This document shows, piece after piece, positions 56,272-64,000 of a stretch of DNA of 64,000 nucleotides. The translations under genes and the position numbers were made by a program. Within the stretch, counting starts at the first letter, position 1, and each line of letters opens with the position of its first letter. The DNA is taken from assembly GCA_023055425.1 (NCBI GenBank), contig JALGPY010000010.1, forward strand, positions 53,419,665 through 53,483,664, read 5' to 3'. The notes under the pieces were generated by a model that did not search any database, was not told the DNA's origin, and worked only from the letters and a program-made list of their open reading frames with translations. The stretch comes from Linanthus parryae. Its lineage: Eukaryota > Streptophyta > Magnoliopsida > Ericales > Polemoniaceae.

Positions 56272-57054
56272 ATGGCAAACAACTCATCGAGTTCACAACA
56301 TTCCCTACAATCTGTCCTTGAGAAGGACAAGCTCTCTGGAACCAACTTCCTTGATTGGTACAGAAACTTGAGAATCGTTCTCAAGCAAGAGAAGAAACTT
56401 TACGCAATAGAGGAGCATGTTCCAGCAGGTCCAGAGAACCAAACATCTGTTGCCCTAAAGGCGTATCAGAAGCGTGTTGATGACGCTAATGATGCGGCCT
56501 GCCTTATGCTATGCACCATGACTTCTGAGCTTCAGAAGCAACACGAAAACATGAATGTTGTCGATATGATCGAGCATCTGAAGCAGCTCTTCCAAGAGCA
56601 GGCAAGGGTTGAGAGGTATGAGGTCTCTAAGGCACTGTTCAAGTGTCATCTGGAAGAGGGGAACCCGATGGGACCCCATGTACTCCGTATGATCGGGTAC
56701 TTGGAGAATCTCGCCCGGCTAGGCTTCTCGGTCGGCCAAGAGTTGGCAACCAATCTTGTGTTGCAATCGTTGCTAGAGAGTTATGGACAGTTCATCATGA
56801 ACTATAACATGAACGAGATCGTGAAACCACTGCCAGATTTACTCAATATGTTGAGGACAGCTGAACAGAGCATCAACAAAGGTAAGGGCAAGGCCATTAT
56901 GATGGTGCAGAAAGGAAAGGGCAAAAGGTTTGCCTCATCCTCCAAGGGAAAAGGCAAGTCAGTTGCCAAGTCCAAGGAACCTGCCCTTAAGCCTGTTGGT
57001 GGCATTGCCAAAGGTGTGACTAAAGGTGAGTGTCACTACTGCAGTCAGCCTTGA
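56272..57054 (+). pseudogene. Copia-3 gag (nonsense in the zinc knuckle)
   Basis: Starts MANNSSSSQHSLQSVLEKD at 56,272, then LSGTNFLDWYRNLRIVLKQE, the N-terminal gag block, and a helical core including MIEHLKQLFQEQARVERYEV and HLEEGNPMGPHVLRMIGYLE, typical of UBN2 gag. The lysine-rich tail has repeated KGKGK strings. The CCHC knuckle begins CHYCSQP and is cut by TGA where a Gly is normally found, then continues HWRRNC. Gag is otherwise fully open, 260 codons to the stop. An upstream in-frame ATG at 56,209 exists but lacks the family start. Confidence 0.88.
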
Positions 57055-57056
57055 CA

Positions 57057-57525
57057 CTGGAGGAGGAATTGCCCAAAATATCTGGAGGACAAGAGGCTTG
57101 GAATAGTGATTCCACCACCACCAGGTATTTTTTTTGTAGATGTCAATTTAACTGTCTCTACATCATGGGTATTAGATACTGGATGTGGATCTCACATTTG
57201 TCGAAATGTGCAGGATCTAAAGAGAAGTAGAAGATTGGCTAAAGGGGAGATAGATCTGCGCGTTGGGAATGGAGCAAAAGTTGCTGCGTTAGCCGTGGGC
57301 GTGTGCGAGCTATCTTTGCCTTCAGGATTACTTTTAGAACTAAATAATTGCTATTTTGTGCCTGCTATGAGCAGAAACATTATTTCTATTTCTTGTTTGG
57401 ACAAGGATGGTTTTATTATTTCAATAAAGAACAATTGTTGTTCTTTTTATTTGAATAATATTCACTATTTTAGTGCGCAATTATTTAATGGAATGTACGT
57501 CCTTGATCTAAGCAATCATGTCTGA
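57057..57525 (+). pseudogene. Copia-3 protease
   Basis: Follows the knuckle in a continuous frame. WVLDTGCGSHICRNVQ carries the aspartic protease D-T-G-type active site in its Copia form, followed by RVGNGAKVAALAVG, the flap-like region, and NCYFVPAMSRNIISISCLDK. It ends in TGA at 57,525 where the polyprotein should continue. Confidence 0.85.
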
Positions 57526-58698
57526 AGCATTAATACCAAGCGGATTAAAATAAATGATTTAAATCCTGCTTATTTATGGCACTGTCGTTTAGGCCACATA
57601 AACGAGAAACGTGTATCTAGACTCCATAAGGATGGACTACTAGACTCATTTGATTTTGAATAATATGAGACATGTGAGGCTTTTTTATTGGGAAAAATGA
57701 CAAAGTCCCCTTTCAATAAGAAAGGAGAGAGGACTAGTGAGCAATTGGCACTCATATATACTGATGTGTGTGGGCCATTTTCCACGCCTGCCAAGGGTGG
57801 TTACGTTTACTTCATTACATTTACTGATGATTACAGTAGATATGGATTTGTGTACCTTATGAGGGCCAAATCTGAATCCTTTGAAGTGTTCAAAGAATTC
57901 AGGAATGAAGTAGAGAAGCAACTTGGCAAAAGTATCAAGGCTCTACGATCGGATCGTGGAGGAGAATACTTGAGCCAAGAGTTTAACGACTATCTTAGAG
58001 AGTGTGGGATCGTGTCCCAACTCACTCCACCCGGAATGCCACAATGGAATGGCGTGTCTGAGAGGAGGAATCGAACCCTATTGGATATGGTTCGATCTAT
58101 GATGTGTCAAACCGATCTTCCATTATCGTTTTGGGGCCACGCTCTATTAAGTGCAGCTTTAACCATTAACCGTGTTCCATCTAAATTAGTCATGAAGACA
58201 CCATATGAGATGTGGAGTGGGAGTCGTCCCACATTGTCGTTCATGAGGATTTGGGGCTACGATGTCTGTGTAAAACGTTTACAATCAGACAAGCTAGGGC
58301 CGAAATCGGATAAGTGTAAATTTGTGGGGTACCCTAAGGAAACTAAGGGTTACTACTTCTACAATCCAACCGAGAACAAAGTGTTTGTTGCTCGGACCGG
58401 CGTGTTTCTAGAAAGAGAGTTTGTCTTTAAAGAAGCAAGTGGGAGGACTGTAGAACTTGAAGAGGTTCAAGAACCACAAATCACTGAATCGATTATGGAA
58501 CATGAGCAGGAACCACAAACAGTTGTGGAGCAACCTGTTCAGGTAACACAACAGCTTCGTAGATCTAGTAGAGTGCGCCAGGAACCCGAGAGGTATGGAC
58601 TTCTCGTGACCGATTCCGGTGACACAATGCTCATAGATGATGAGCCTACTACCTATGAAGAGTCCATGAAGGGCCCAGACTCTCAGAAGTGGCTATAA
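57526..58698 (+). pseudogene. Copia-3 GAG-pre-integrase and integrase
   Basis: LWHCRLGHINEKRVSRLHKD gives the His pair of the HHCC zinc domain. A TAA at about 57,661 and loss of the second of its two cysteines (CEAF instead of CxxC) damage it. The core is clear: LALIYTDVCGPFSTPAKG (first Asp), KALRSDRGGEYLSQEF (second Asp) and WNGVSERRNRTLLDMVRSMM (Glu). The C-terminal region includes WGYDVCVKRLQSDKLGPKSD and CKFVGYPKETKGYYFYNPTE. The catalytic D, D and E are intact. The frame ends in TAA at KWL, where an acidic codon is usual. Confidence 0.9.
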
Positions 58699-59800
58699 GC
58701 CATGAGATCCGAGATGGAATCCATGTATACCAACAAAGTATGGACTTTGGTGGAACCACCCGAAGGGGCGCGGCCCATAGGGTGCAAGTGGGTCTTCAAG
58801 AATAAGATCGACATGGATGGTAATGTGATTACCTATAAGGGTCGATTGGTGGCTAAAGGATTCAGACAAATTCATGGTATTGACTATGATGAAACCTTTT
58901 CACCAGTCGCTATGACCAAATCCATCCGAATCCTACTTGCGATTGCAGCATACCACGACTATGAGATTTGGCAGATGGATGTCAAAACAGCATTCCTTTA
59001 TGGGAATCTCCTCGAGGACGTGTATTTGATTCAGCCGGAGGGTTTTGAAGATCCAAAGCAAGCCAACAAAGTCTGCAAGCAACAACGATCCATTTATGGA
59101 TTGAAGCAAGCTTCTAGGAGTTTGAATCGACGTTTTGATGAAGAAGTCAAAGAAGTTTTGATTCATCAAAAACGAAGATGAGTCTTGTGTCTACAAGAAG
59201 GTTAGTGGGAGCTCTGTAGCTTTTCTGGTCTTGTATGTGGATGACATACTACTCATTGGAAACGACATTCCCATGCTGCAATCTGTTAAAGATTGGCTAG
59301 GGAAGTGTTTCTCAATGGAGGACTTAGGGGAAGCAACCTATATACTCGGTATAAAGATCTATAGAGATAGATCTAAGAGACTGCTAGGCCTAAGTAAAAG
59401 TACATATATTGACAAGGAGTTGAAACGGTTCAACATGCAAGATTCCAAGAAGGGATTCTTGCCAATGTCACATGGAATCACTCTTTCGAAGAGTGGTTGT
59501 CCTTCCAATGAGATTGAGAAGGAACGCATGAGTAGAATTCCTTATGCCTCGGCCATAGGATCTATCATGTACGCCATGTTATGTACTAGACCAGATGTGT
59601 CATATGCCTTGAGTATGACAAGAAGATACCAATCCAATCCGGGTGAGAGTCACTGGATTGCAGTTAAGAACATCCTAAAGTACTTGATAAGAACTAAGGT
59701 TGCTTTCTTGATATTTGGCGGTGAGGAAGAGTTGCGTGTAACGGGTTACACTGATGCAAGCTTCCAAACCGACAGAGATGACTTTAGATCATAGTCGGGA
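58699..59800 (+). pseudogene. Copia-3 reverse transcriptase (one frameshift)
   Basis: Frame 58,702-59,181 has KVWTLVEPPEGARPIGCKWV, GRLVAKGFRQIHGIDYDETF, WQMDVKTAFLYGNLLEDVYL and IYGLKQASRSLNRRFDEEV. A frameshift at about 59,160 leads to the frame containing FLVLYVDDILLIGNDIPM with the YVDD site, EDLGEATYILGIKIYRDRSK and YASAIGSIMYAMLCTRPDVS. The motifs are well conserved. The second frame ends in TAG at 59,792. Confidence 0.9.
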
Positions 59801-60247
59801 TATGTGTTTTTTCAGAATGGAGCAGCGGTGAGCTGGAAGAGTTCCAAGCAAGAGACGGTGGCTGATTCTACAAAAGAGGCTGAGTACATTGCTGCAAATG
59901 GCGTAGCAAAGGAAGCTGTTTGGATCAGAAAGTTTGTTTCTGAACTTGGTTTGGTTCCTTGCATTGCGGATCCAGTTGAGTTGTACTGTGACAACACTAG
60001 GGCGATCGCGAAATCTAAGGAACCCAGGTCGCACCAGAAATCCAAGCATGTTCTCTGGAAGTTTCATCTGATTCGAGATATTATCGATAGAGGAGACGTT
60101 CAGATATACAAGATTCCTACAGATGAGAATCTGTCAGATCCGCTTACAAAGCCGCTCGCGCAGTGGAACATGAAGGGCACACTAGGAGTATGGGCATATG
60201 AGATGCGCCAGATTGGCTCTAGTGCAAGTGGGAGACTGTTGGAATAG
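59801..60247 (+). pseudogene. Copia-3 RNase H domain
   Basis: After the TAG the same frame continues VSWKSSKQETVADSTKEAEY, then VELYCDNTRAIAKSKEPRSH, QKSKHVLWKFHLIRDIIDRG and ENLSDPLTKPLAQWNMKG. The catalytic Asp/Glu positions GYTDASF (upstream of the stop) and KEAEYIAA are present. It stops inside the start of the 3' LTR at 60,247. Confidence 0.9.
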
Positions 60248-61475
60248 ATGCCGTAGAGGCAATGTAGTTTAGTATGAATTTGTATATGGATAGAAATTCA
60301 TTTATTATTTATTGGATATTTAATATAATGAAGTCCTTAGATTTACAATTGTGTTGTTTATCTTAAATATCCCTAGTCCAGTATAATGATTAATGGGACA
60401 ATCATCTATAGACTAGTATGGGGTTGGATTGATATAGAGATATCATGATCCAACACATAGGTGTGCATTAGGGGTAATGGCGCACTGGATTGAACCATCT
60501 CCGAGAAGGCTACATACACGTTATGATGAGTCACAAGTGCTTCTCGCGGTGAAATGGTATTGTCATCCTTAGACTTGAAGTCGCTAGATATTCTAGTTGT
60601 GGATTATTGTGATTTTGGTAGCGTTAAACGCAACACCGTAACTGGGTAGTTATAAAGGCGTGTACCGGATACAATAAGAAGCAAGCTTAGAGATCGTAGT
60701 GGACGTAGATAGAATTTGTCCCTCCCACATAACATGAGCAAATATCCTAGGCCACTTGAGGGATAGTGCTTATAGAATGTCTGGCTTGACTCAAATAAAT
60801 CAATATGGGATATTGATGTTATTTGCACGAATAAGGCTATTCCCATGGATCGAGAAACTGTGGATTGGATATACGAGTGTGACTTGTATGTCTCGTGTCC
60901 AATTCGGATATAGAGACAAAGGGATGAGACAATTACTTGTACAAAGGTTGTCAAGATGACTTTTCTATTAGTTGGCTAGAATGGATGTTTTGCTAGAAAC
61001 CGCTCCATATTAGCAAATTGTTGCTACAAACTAGATAGAACCTATGGGGTCACACGCTATATAGAGTTGAACTAGATATGGGAATTAATTAATTAAAAGG
61101 ATCACTTTGCAATACCTTGCAAACTTAGTAGGGACTAATTTGCAAGGAAGGGACTAAATTGAATTCTAGTAGGACTAGAATAAGTCCTTTAGGTTGTTGG
61201 CAAGGATTTGTTGGACTATATAAAGGACACTCCTTCCTTCCTTCCCACACTTATGATTCAATTGATCATAACTTGAGTGGGAGAGAACAAAAGGAGAGAG
61301 AGCAAGCAAGTCAAGGACCCGCCGCCCCCTTCCCGTCGGCCCACAAGGAGAACCCTAAGGTATGTTAATTTATTTCTTCCTTTACCATCGTTATGTCTCT
61401 TGACTTGTGATCCTTGGAGGGTTTTGCATGGTTAATTATTGTTTCCGTTGCGCATCCATGAATCAAAACCCTACA
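60237..61475 (+). repeat. Copia-3 3' LTR (with internal deletions)
   Basis: 1,239 bp. Relative to the 5' LTR it lacks a short GCCGCC-flanked piece and a longer block between CACAAGGAG and AACCCTAAGG; the 5' copy has AAGGA at both borders of that block. Confidence 0.92.
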
Positions 61476-61800
61476 AAAGATACCCTTTAAAAACATCTTC
61501 ATAGCCAACAAGTACTCATTGTTTTGTTTTAGGAGATAATTTAGATTGAGTATAGGGTGTTAAACAAGGATAACATGCACAACCGGAAATTCAAAGTTTA
61601 TCATAATCTGGGAGTTTATGAAACAGTAGCACAAAGGGAGACTTGTTATAACTATTTGAACTAGGCATGCGATTAATAAGTAAACTGCAGTTGAGATAGC
61701 ATGATACCAGAAATATGCAGGTAAAGAAGCATTATGTAGTAATGTTGAAGCAGTTTCTACAATGTGACAGTGTTTACTTTCAGAAACACCATTTTACTGT
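61476..61800 (-). pseudogene. Copia-2 integrase C-terminal part
   Basis: Minus-strand sequence between Copia-3 and the integrase core, in another frame from the core. It contains the HHIVETGLTLLHNA-type and Y-L-I-N-R-type stretches expected after the catalytic Glu, with frame changes. It joins to 53,171 across the Copia-3 insertion (reading KGIFCYEKTSQ over the target site). Confidence 0.6.
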
Positions 61801-62501
61801 GGTGTGTGAGGACATGAACGTTGGTGTACAATGCCATTATTGCTCAGATAGGTTTGAAAAACAAAGGATGTATACTCACCACCTCCATCTGACCGAAAAA
61901 CAGATATAGAACAATTCAGAAGTTTCACAACAAATTTTTTAAATTTTGGAAATGTAGTAGCAACTTCAGATTTATTGTGTAATGGAAACAGCCAAGTGAA
62001 ACGTGAATAACCATCAATGAATAACACATAATATCTAAATCCATGAAAAGATTTCAAGGGTGCAGGACCCCACACATCATAGTGAATTAATTCAAGAGGT
62101 TTCTTAACAACAGTAGCGGATTGTTCATTTGGAAGTCTTGTAATTTTACGAGCTAAACAGGATTGACATAAAACACAAGTAGAAGAAGAACAATTGACAC
62201 ATTTAGACAAAATTTCATTAGAAGGATGCCCCAGTCGATCATGCCATAGTTTAGACTTGACTCTTTGACCCAGAAAATCTTGAGCTGAATGCATGACAGA
62301 AGACTTAACAGAAAGAGGAGTGGTCTGAGTGGGATAAAGACCATGTTTACTCAAACCCTGATAAAGAACTCTGCCCGTTGCAATATCCTGAATATCGAAT
62401 GATTGGGCATCAAAAATAAATCTAGCATGATGTTCTTCACAAAGTTTATGTACAGAAACCAAATTTGCAGTCAAATCAGGTACATGTAAAGTTTTTGACA
62501 A
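61794..62501 (-). pseudogene. Copia-2 GAG-pre-integrase and integrase core
   Basis: Minus frame from 62,501: KTLHVPDLTANLVSVHKLCE, LWHDRLGHPSNEILSKCVNC (zinc-binding His pair) with TCVLCQSCLARK (Cys pair), then LELIHYDVWGPAPLKSFHGF (first catalytic Asp), VLFIDGYSRFTWLFPL and ISVFRSDGGGEYTSFVFQTY (second Asp), and HQRSCPHTPQ, after which a stop interrupts before the catalytic Glu. Residues 1-120 or so are the pre-integrase domain and the rest the rve core. Confidence 0.9.
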
Positions 62502-62609
62502 AAACTAAAAACATGATTGAGAGTGGGTAAAAGAGCAGTACCAGAGTTGTTGATTGACAAAGTTGAACCATTACCAACAGTGACATTGGCGGATCCTGAA
62601 TATGGTTCG

Positions 62610-63208
62610 GAGAGAGAGAGAGATTTCAAAGTTCACCAGTCATGTGTGCAGATGCACCTGTGTCTGTAAGCCAATAATTTGGAGATGTGGTTTGAGGTTG
62701 AGATGTTGCAGCCATAGCAGAGAGTTGTTCAGGTGGTGTTCTTCCCTGGTAGGCATAATCCATGCGATGCCAGCAGTCAAGCGCAGAGTGGTAATCCATA
62801 CCACAAATTTGGCAATTTATAGGCAACCTTACCATTTTTGGATCCACCAAAGGAGTTGTTGGAGGAAGAAGATCTACCACCACCTCTGGAGTTTTGACCA
62901 GAACCACCACGATACCCAGATCGACCCCTGTTGTGGTCAAAACGACCACCTCGTTGATCAGAACGCCCATTAGAATCACCAAAACGACCAGAATAACCAC
63001 CACCTCTAGGGTTTTGACCAGAACCACCACCGCGGCCACAGGAGTTAGAATTTTTTCGAGATTGAGTGTAAAAAGCAGTAGGGGTAGAGGAATCATTGAA
63101 ATATGTTGAGAGTCAAGCATTTATTCTTCAGCCTTTAAAAACACATGTAACTCAGCGAGTGAAAGAGGAGTTGAGTGTATACGAAGGGATGACCGAAAAG
63201 AGTTGTAT
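62610..63208 (-). pseudogene. Copia-2 Gly-rich linker, zinc knuckle and protease start
   Basis: On the minus strand a Gly/Arg-rich linker made of (R)GGGSGQN-like repeats (63,060-62,850) is in one frame. The knuckle CQICGMDYHSALDC (C-x2-C-x4-H-x4-C) and the protease site YWLTDTGASAHMTGEL are in another, so a frameshift lies at about 62,840. A stop occurs right after TGEL at 62,626. Confidence 0.85.
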
Positions 63209-63748
63209 TCAATTGGGAGACCTTTTAAAGCATAAAGTCATATCCTCATCATCAATTTTAACGTTGAATGCAAATAGTTTGTCTGGAAGATTTTTAAGCT
63301 TTTGCAGGTATAGATCTAAAGAATCGGAACACTTTTTGATGGTTTGAAGATCAAATTTTAACTGTAAAATATGAGATCTAGACACAGATGCATAATAAGA
63401 TTCAAGGGTTACCCAAGCAGTACGAGAATCATCTAACCCAATGACATGCGATAAGGCCTCTGAAGAAAGCGTAGCATTGATGAGTGTGAGAATAGCTTGA
63501 TCTTGTATTTTCCAGGCGGTGAAGGCAGGATTGATGGTCGCTGAGACAGATCCGTCATCGGCGATTGAAAACTGTAGGGGACAACAAATAGATCCATCAA
63601 GAAACCCAAAAAGTGACTGGGTTTTGAGGATAGATTGAAGCTGATGCTTCCACATAACGTAGTTGCTCCCTTCGAGTTTATGTGTGATGAGATTGTGAAT
63701 ATTTGATAAAATAGACAAAGGATTGGCAGAGATGGGCGTAGAAGCCAT
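63209..63748 (-). pseudogene. Copia-2 gag N-terminal region
   Basis: From ATG at 63,748: MASTPISANPLSILSNIHNL, then THKLEGSNYVMWKHQLQSIL, the gag start block, AWKIQDQAILTLINATLSSE, AWVTLESYYASVSRSHILQL and LDLYLQKLKNLPDKLFAFNV, the standard UBN2/gag-polypeptide layout of Copia elements. Open for 180 codons and then shifts frame near 63,215 before the linker. The ATG sits about 45 bp after the primer-binding site, which is short but normal for this type. Confidence 0.88.
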
Positions 63749-63792
63749 TGAAGATGAACAAGATAAAAAATGAACGAGATCAAAACAGGAGA

Positions 63793-63805
63793 GGCTCTGA
63801 TACCA
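63793..63805 (-). other. Copia-2 primer-binding site (tRNA-iMet)
   Basis: Minus-strand TGGTATCAGAGCC directly adjacent to the LTR. Confidence 0.9.
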
Positions 63806-64000
63806 TGAAAGCGTTTTGTATTTCTTAGAGAGAGAAATGAATAAGCGAAAGAACTGATAAGAATGAAATGAAGAGATGAAACATTGTATTAATTCAATTG
63901 ATGAAAACCTAAGAGACACCATCTAAATACAGAGAATGCTAACGGGAGGAATAGCGACCGTTAGAGTCATGAAGCATCTAGAAGGTTACAGCTGTTTTAG
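63806..64000 (-). repeat. Copia-2 5' LTR, partial (window edge)
   Basis: Matches the first 195 bp of 50,840-51,156 (plus-strand order) with few changes; the rest lies outside the window. Confidence 0.9.

Larger units (their letters stand above)
53172..61475 (+). mobile_element. Copia-3: complete Copia retrotransposon inserted in Copia-2
   Basis: LTRs 53,172-54,594 and 60,237-61,475, primer site 54,596-54,608, polypurine tract AAGTGGGAGA before 60,237. The flank is AAAAA on the left and AAAAG-like on the right within an A run, consistent with a TSD that has one change or slip. All Copia domains are present in order on the plus strand, broken by a handful of stops and one frameshift. The 3' LTR has lost about 185 bp that the 5' LTR keeps. 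A solo LTR of this family lies at 28,160-29,616. Confidence 0.93.
50840..64000 (-). mobile_element. Copia-2: minus-strand Copia retrotransposon, split by Copia-3, running off the window
   Basis: 3' LTR at 50,840-51,156, partial 5' LTR from 63,806 to the window end, primer site at 63,793-63,805. Domains run right to left in Copia order: gag, CCHC knuckle, protease, GAG-pre-integrase, integrase, reverse transcriptase, RNase H. Copia-3 (53,172-61,475) interrupts the stretch between integrase and reverse transcriptase. Several frameshifts make it inactive. It was inserted 6 bp beyond the end of the Gypsy-like LTR. Its right flank and TSD lie outside the window. Confidence 0.9.

Overview
This window looks like an intergenic or pericentromere-like stretch of a flowering-plant (probably eudicot) nuclear genome. 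The base composition is AT-rich, and nearly everything recognisable is a transposable element: Copia-type LTR retrotransposons primed by initiator-methionine tRNA, solo LTRs, L1-type LINEs, Helitrons, MITEs and SINE-like pieces. The elements are nested, and their boundaries can often be fixed to the base by target-site duplications (TSDs). No intact, clearly functional gene is visible. What remains of a non-transposon gene is a set of decayed minus-strand exons whose product I do not recognise.

Layout. 1-11,660: a 5'-truncated minus-strand LINE (432-11,500, with the 12-bp TSD TAGTGGATCATT) sits inside what reads as the terminal exon of the host gene. The LINE was later split by a 6.3-kb Copia element (744-7,069) and by a 3.8-kb non-autonomous Helitron (7,618-11,439). 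11,659-24,050 and 24,764-40,920: two direct-repeat copies (A and B) of one segment. Both carry the same older fragments (a Copia reverse transcriptase piece, a LINE RNase H piece, a long-TIR MITE, a 172-bp tandem repeat and host-gene exon remnants). Each copy also has private insertions: a 2.6-kb solo LTR in A, and three solo LTRs, a LINE tail and a MITE in B. 41,043-47,136: a second Helitron with an expanded (TA)n 5' end, hosting a gag-only, pol-less LTR element (42,234-44,945). 47,215-50,833: one long LTR in minus orientation. 50,840 to the end: a minus-strand Copia element whose integrase region is interrupted by a complete but inactivated plus-strand Copia element (53,172-61,475).

How it fits together. 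The order of events can be read from the nesting: host gene, then LINE, then Copia and Helitron; segment duplication, then copy-specific insertions and LTR-LTR recombination to solo LTRs; minus-strand Copia, then plus-strand Copia. The items most worth a second look are an array of about 13 GGTGTA...TACACC hairpins in the leader of the first Copia element, the gag-only element whose LTRs contain a copy of its own primer-binding site, the paired segmental duplication that works as a natural insertion clock, and the four-copy long-TIR MITE family. I see no bacterial-style operon, CRISPR array, rRNA gene or convincing functional tRNA gene.
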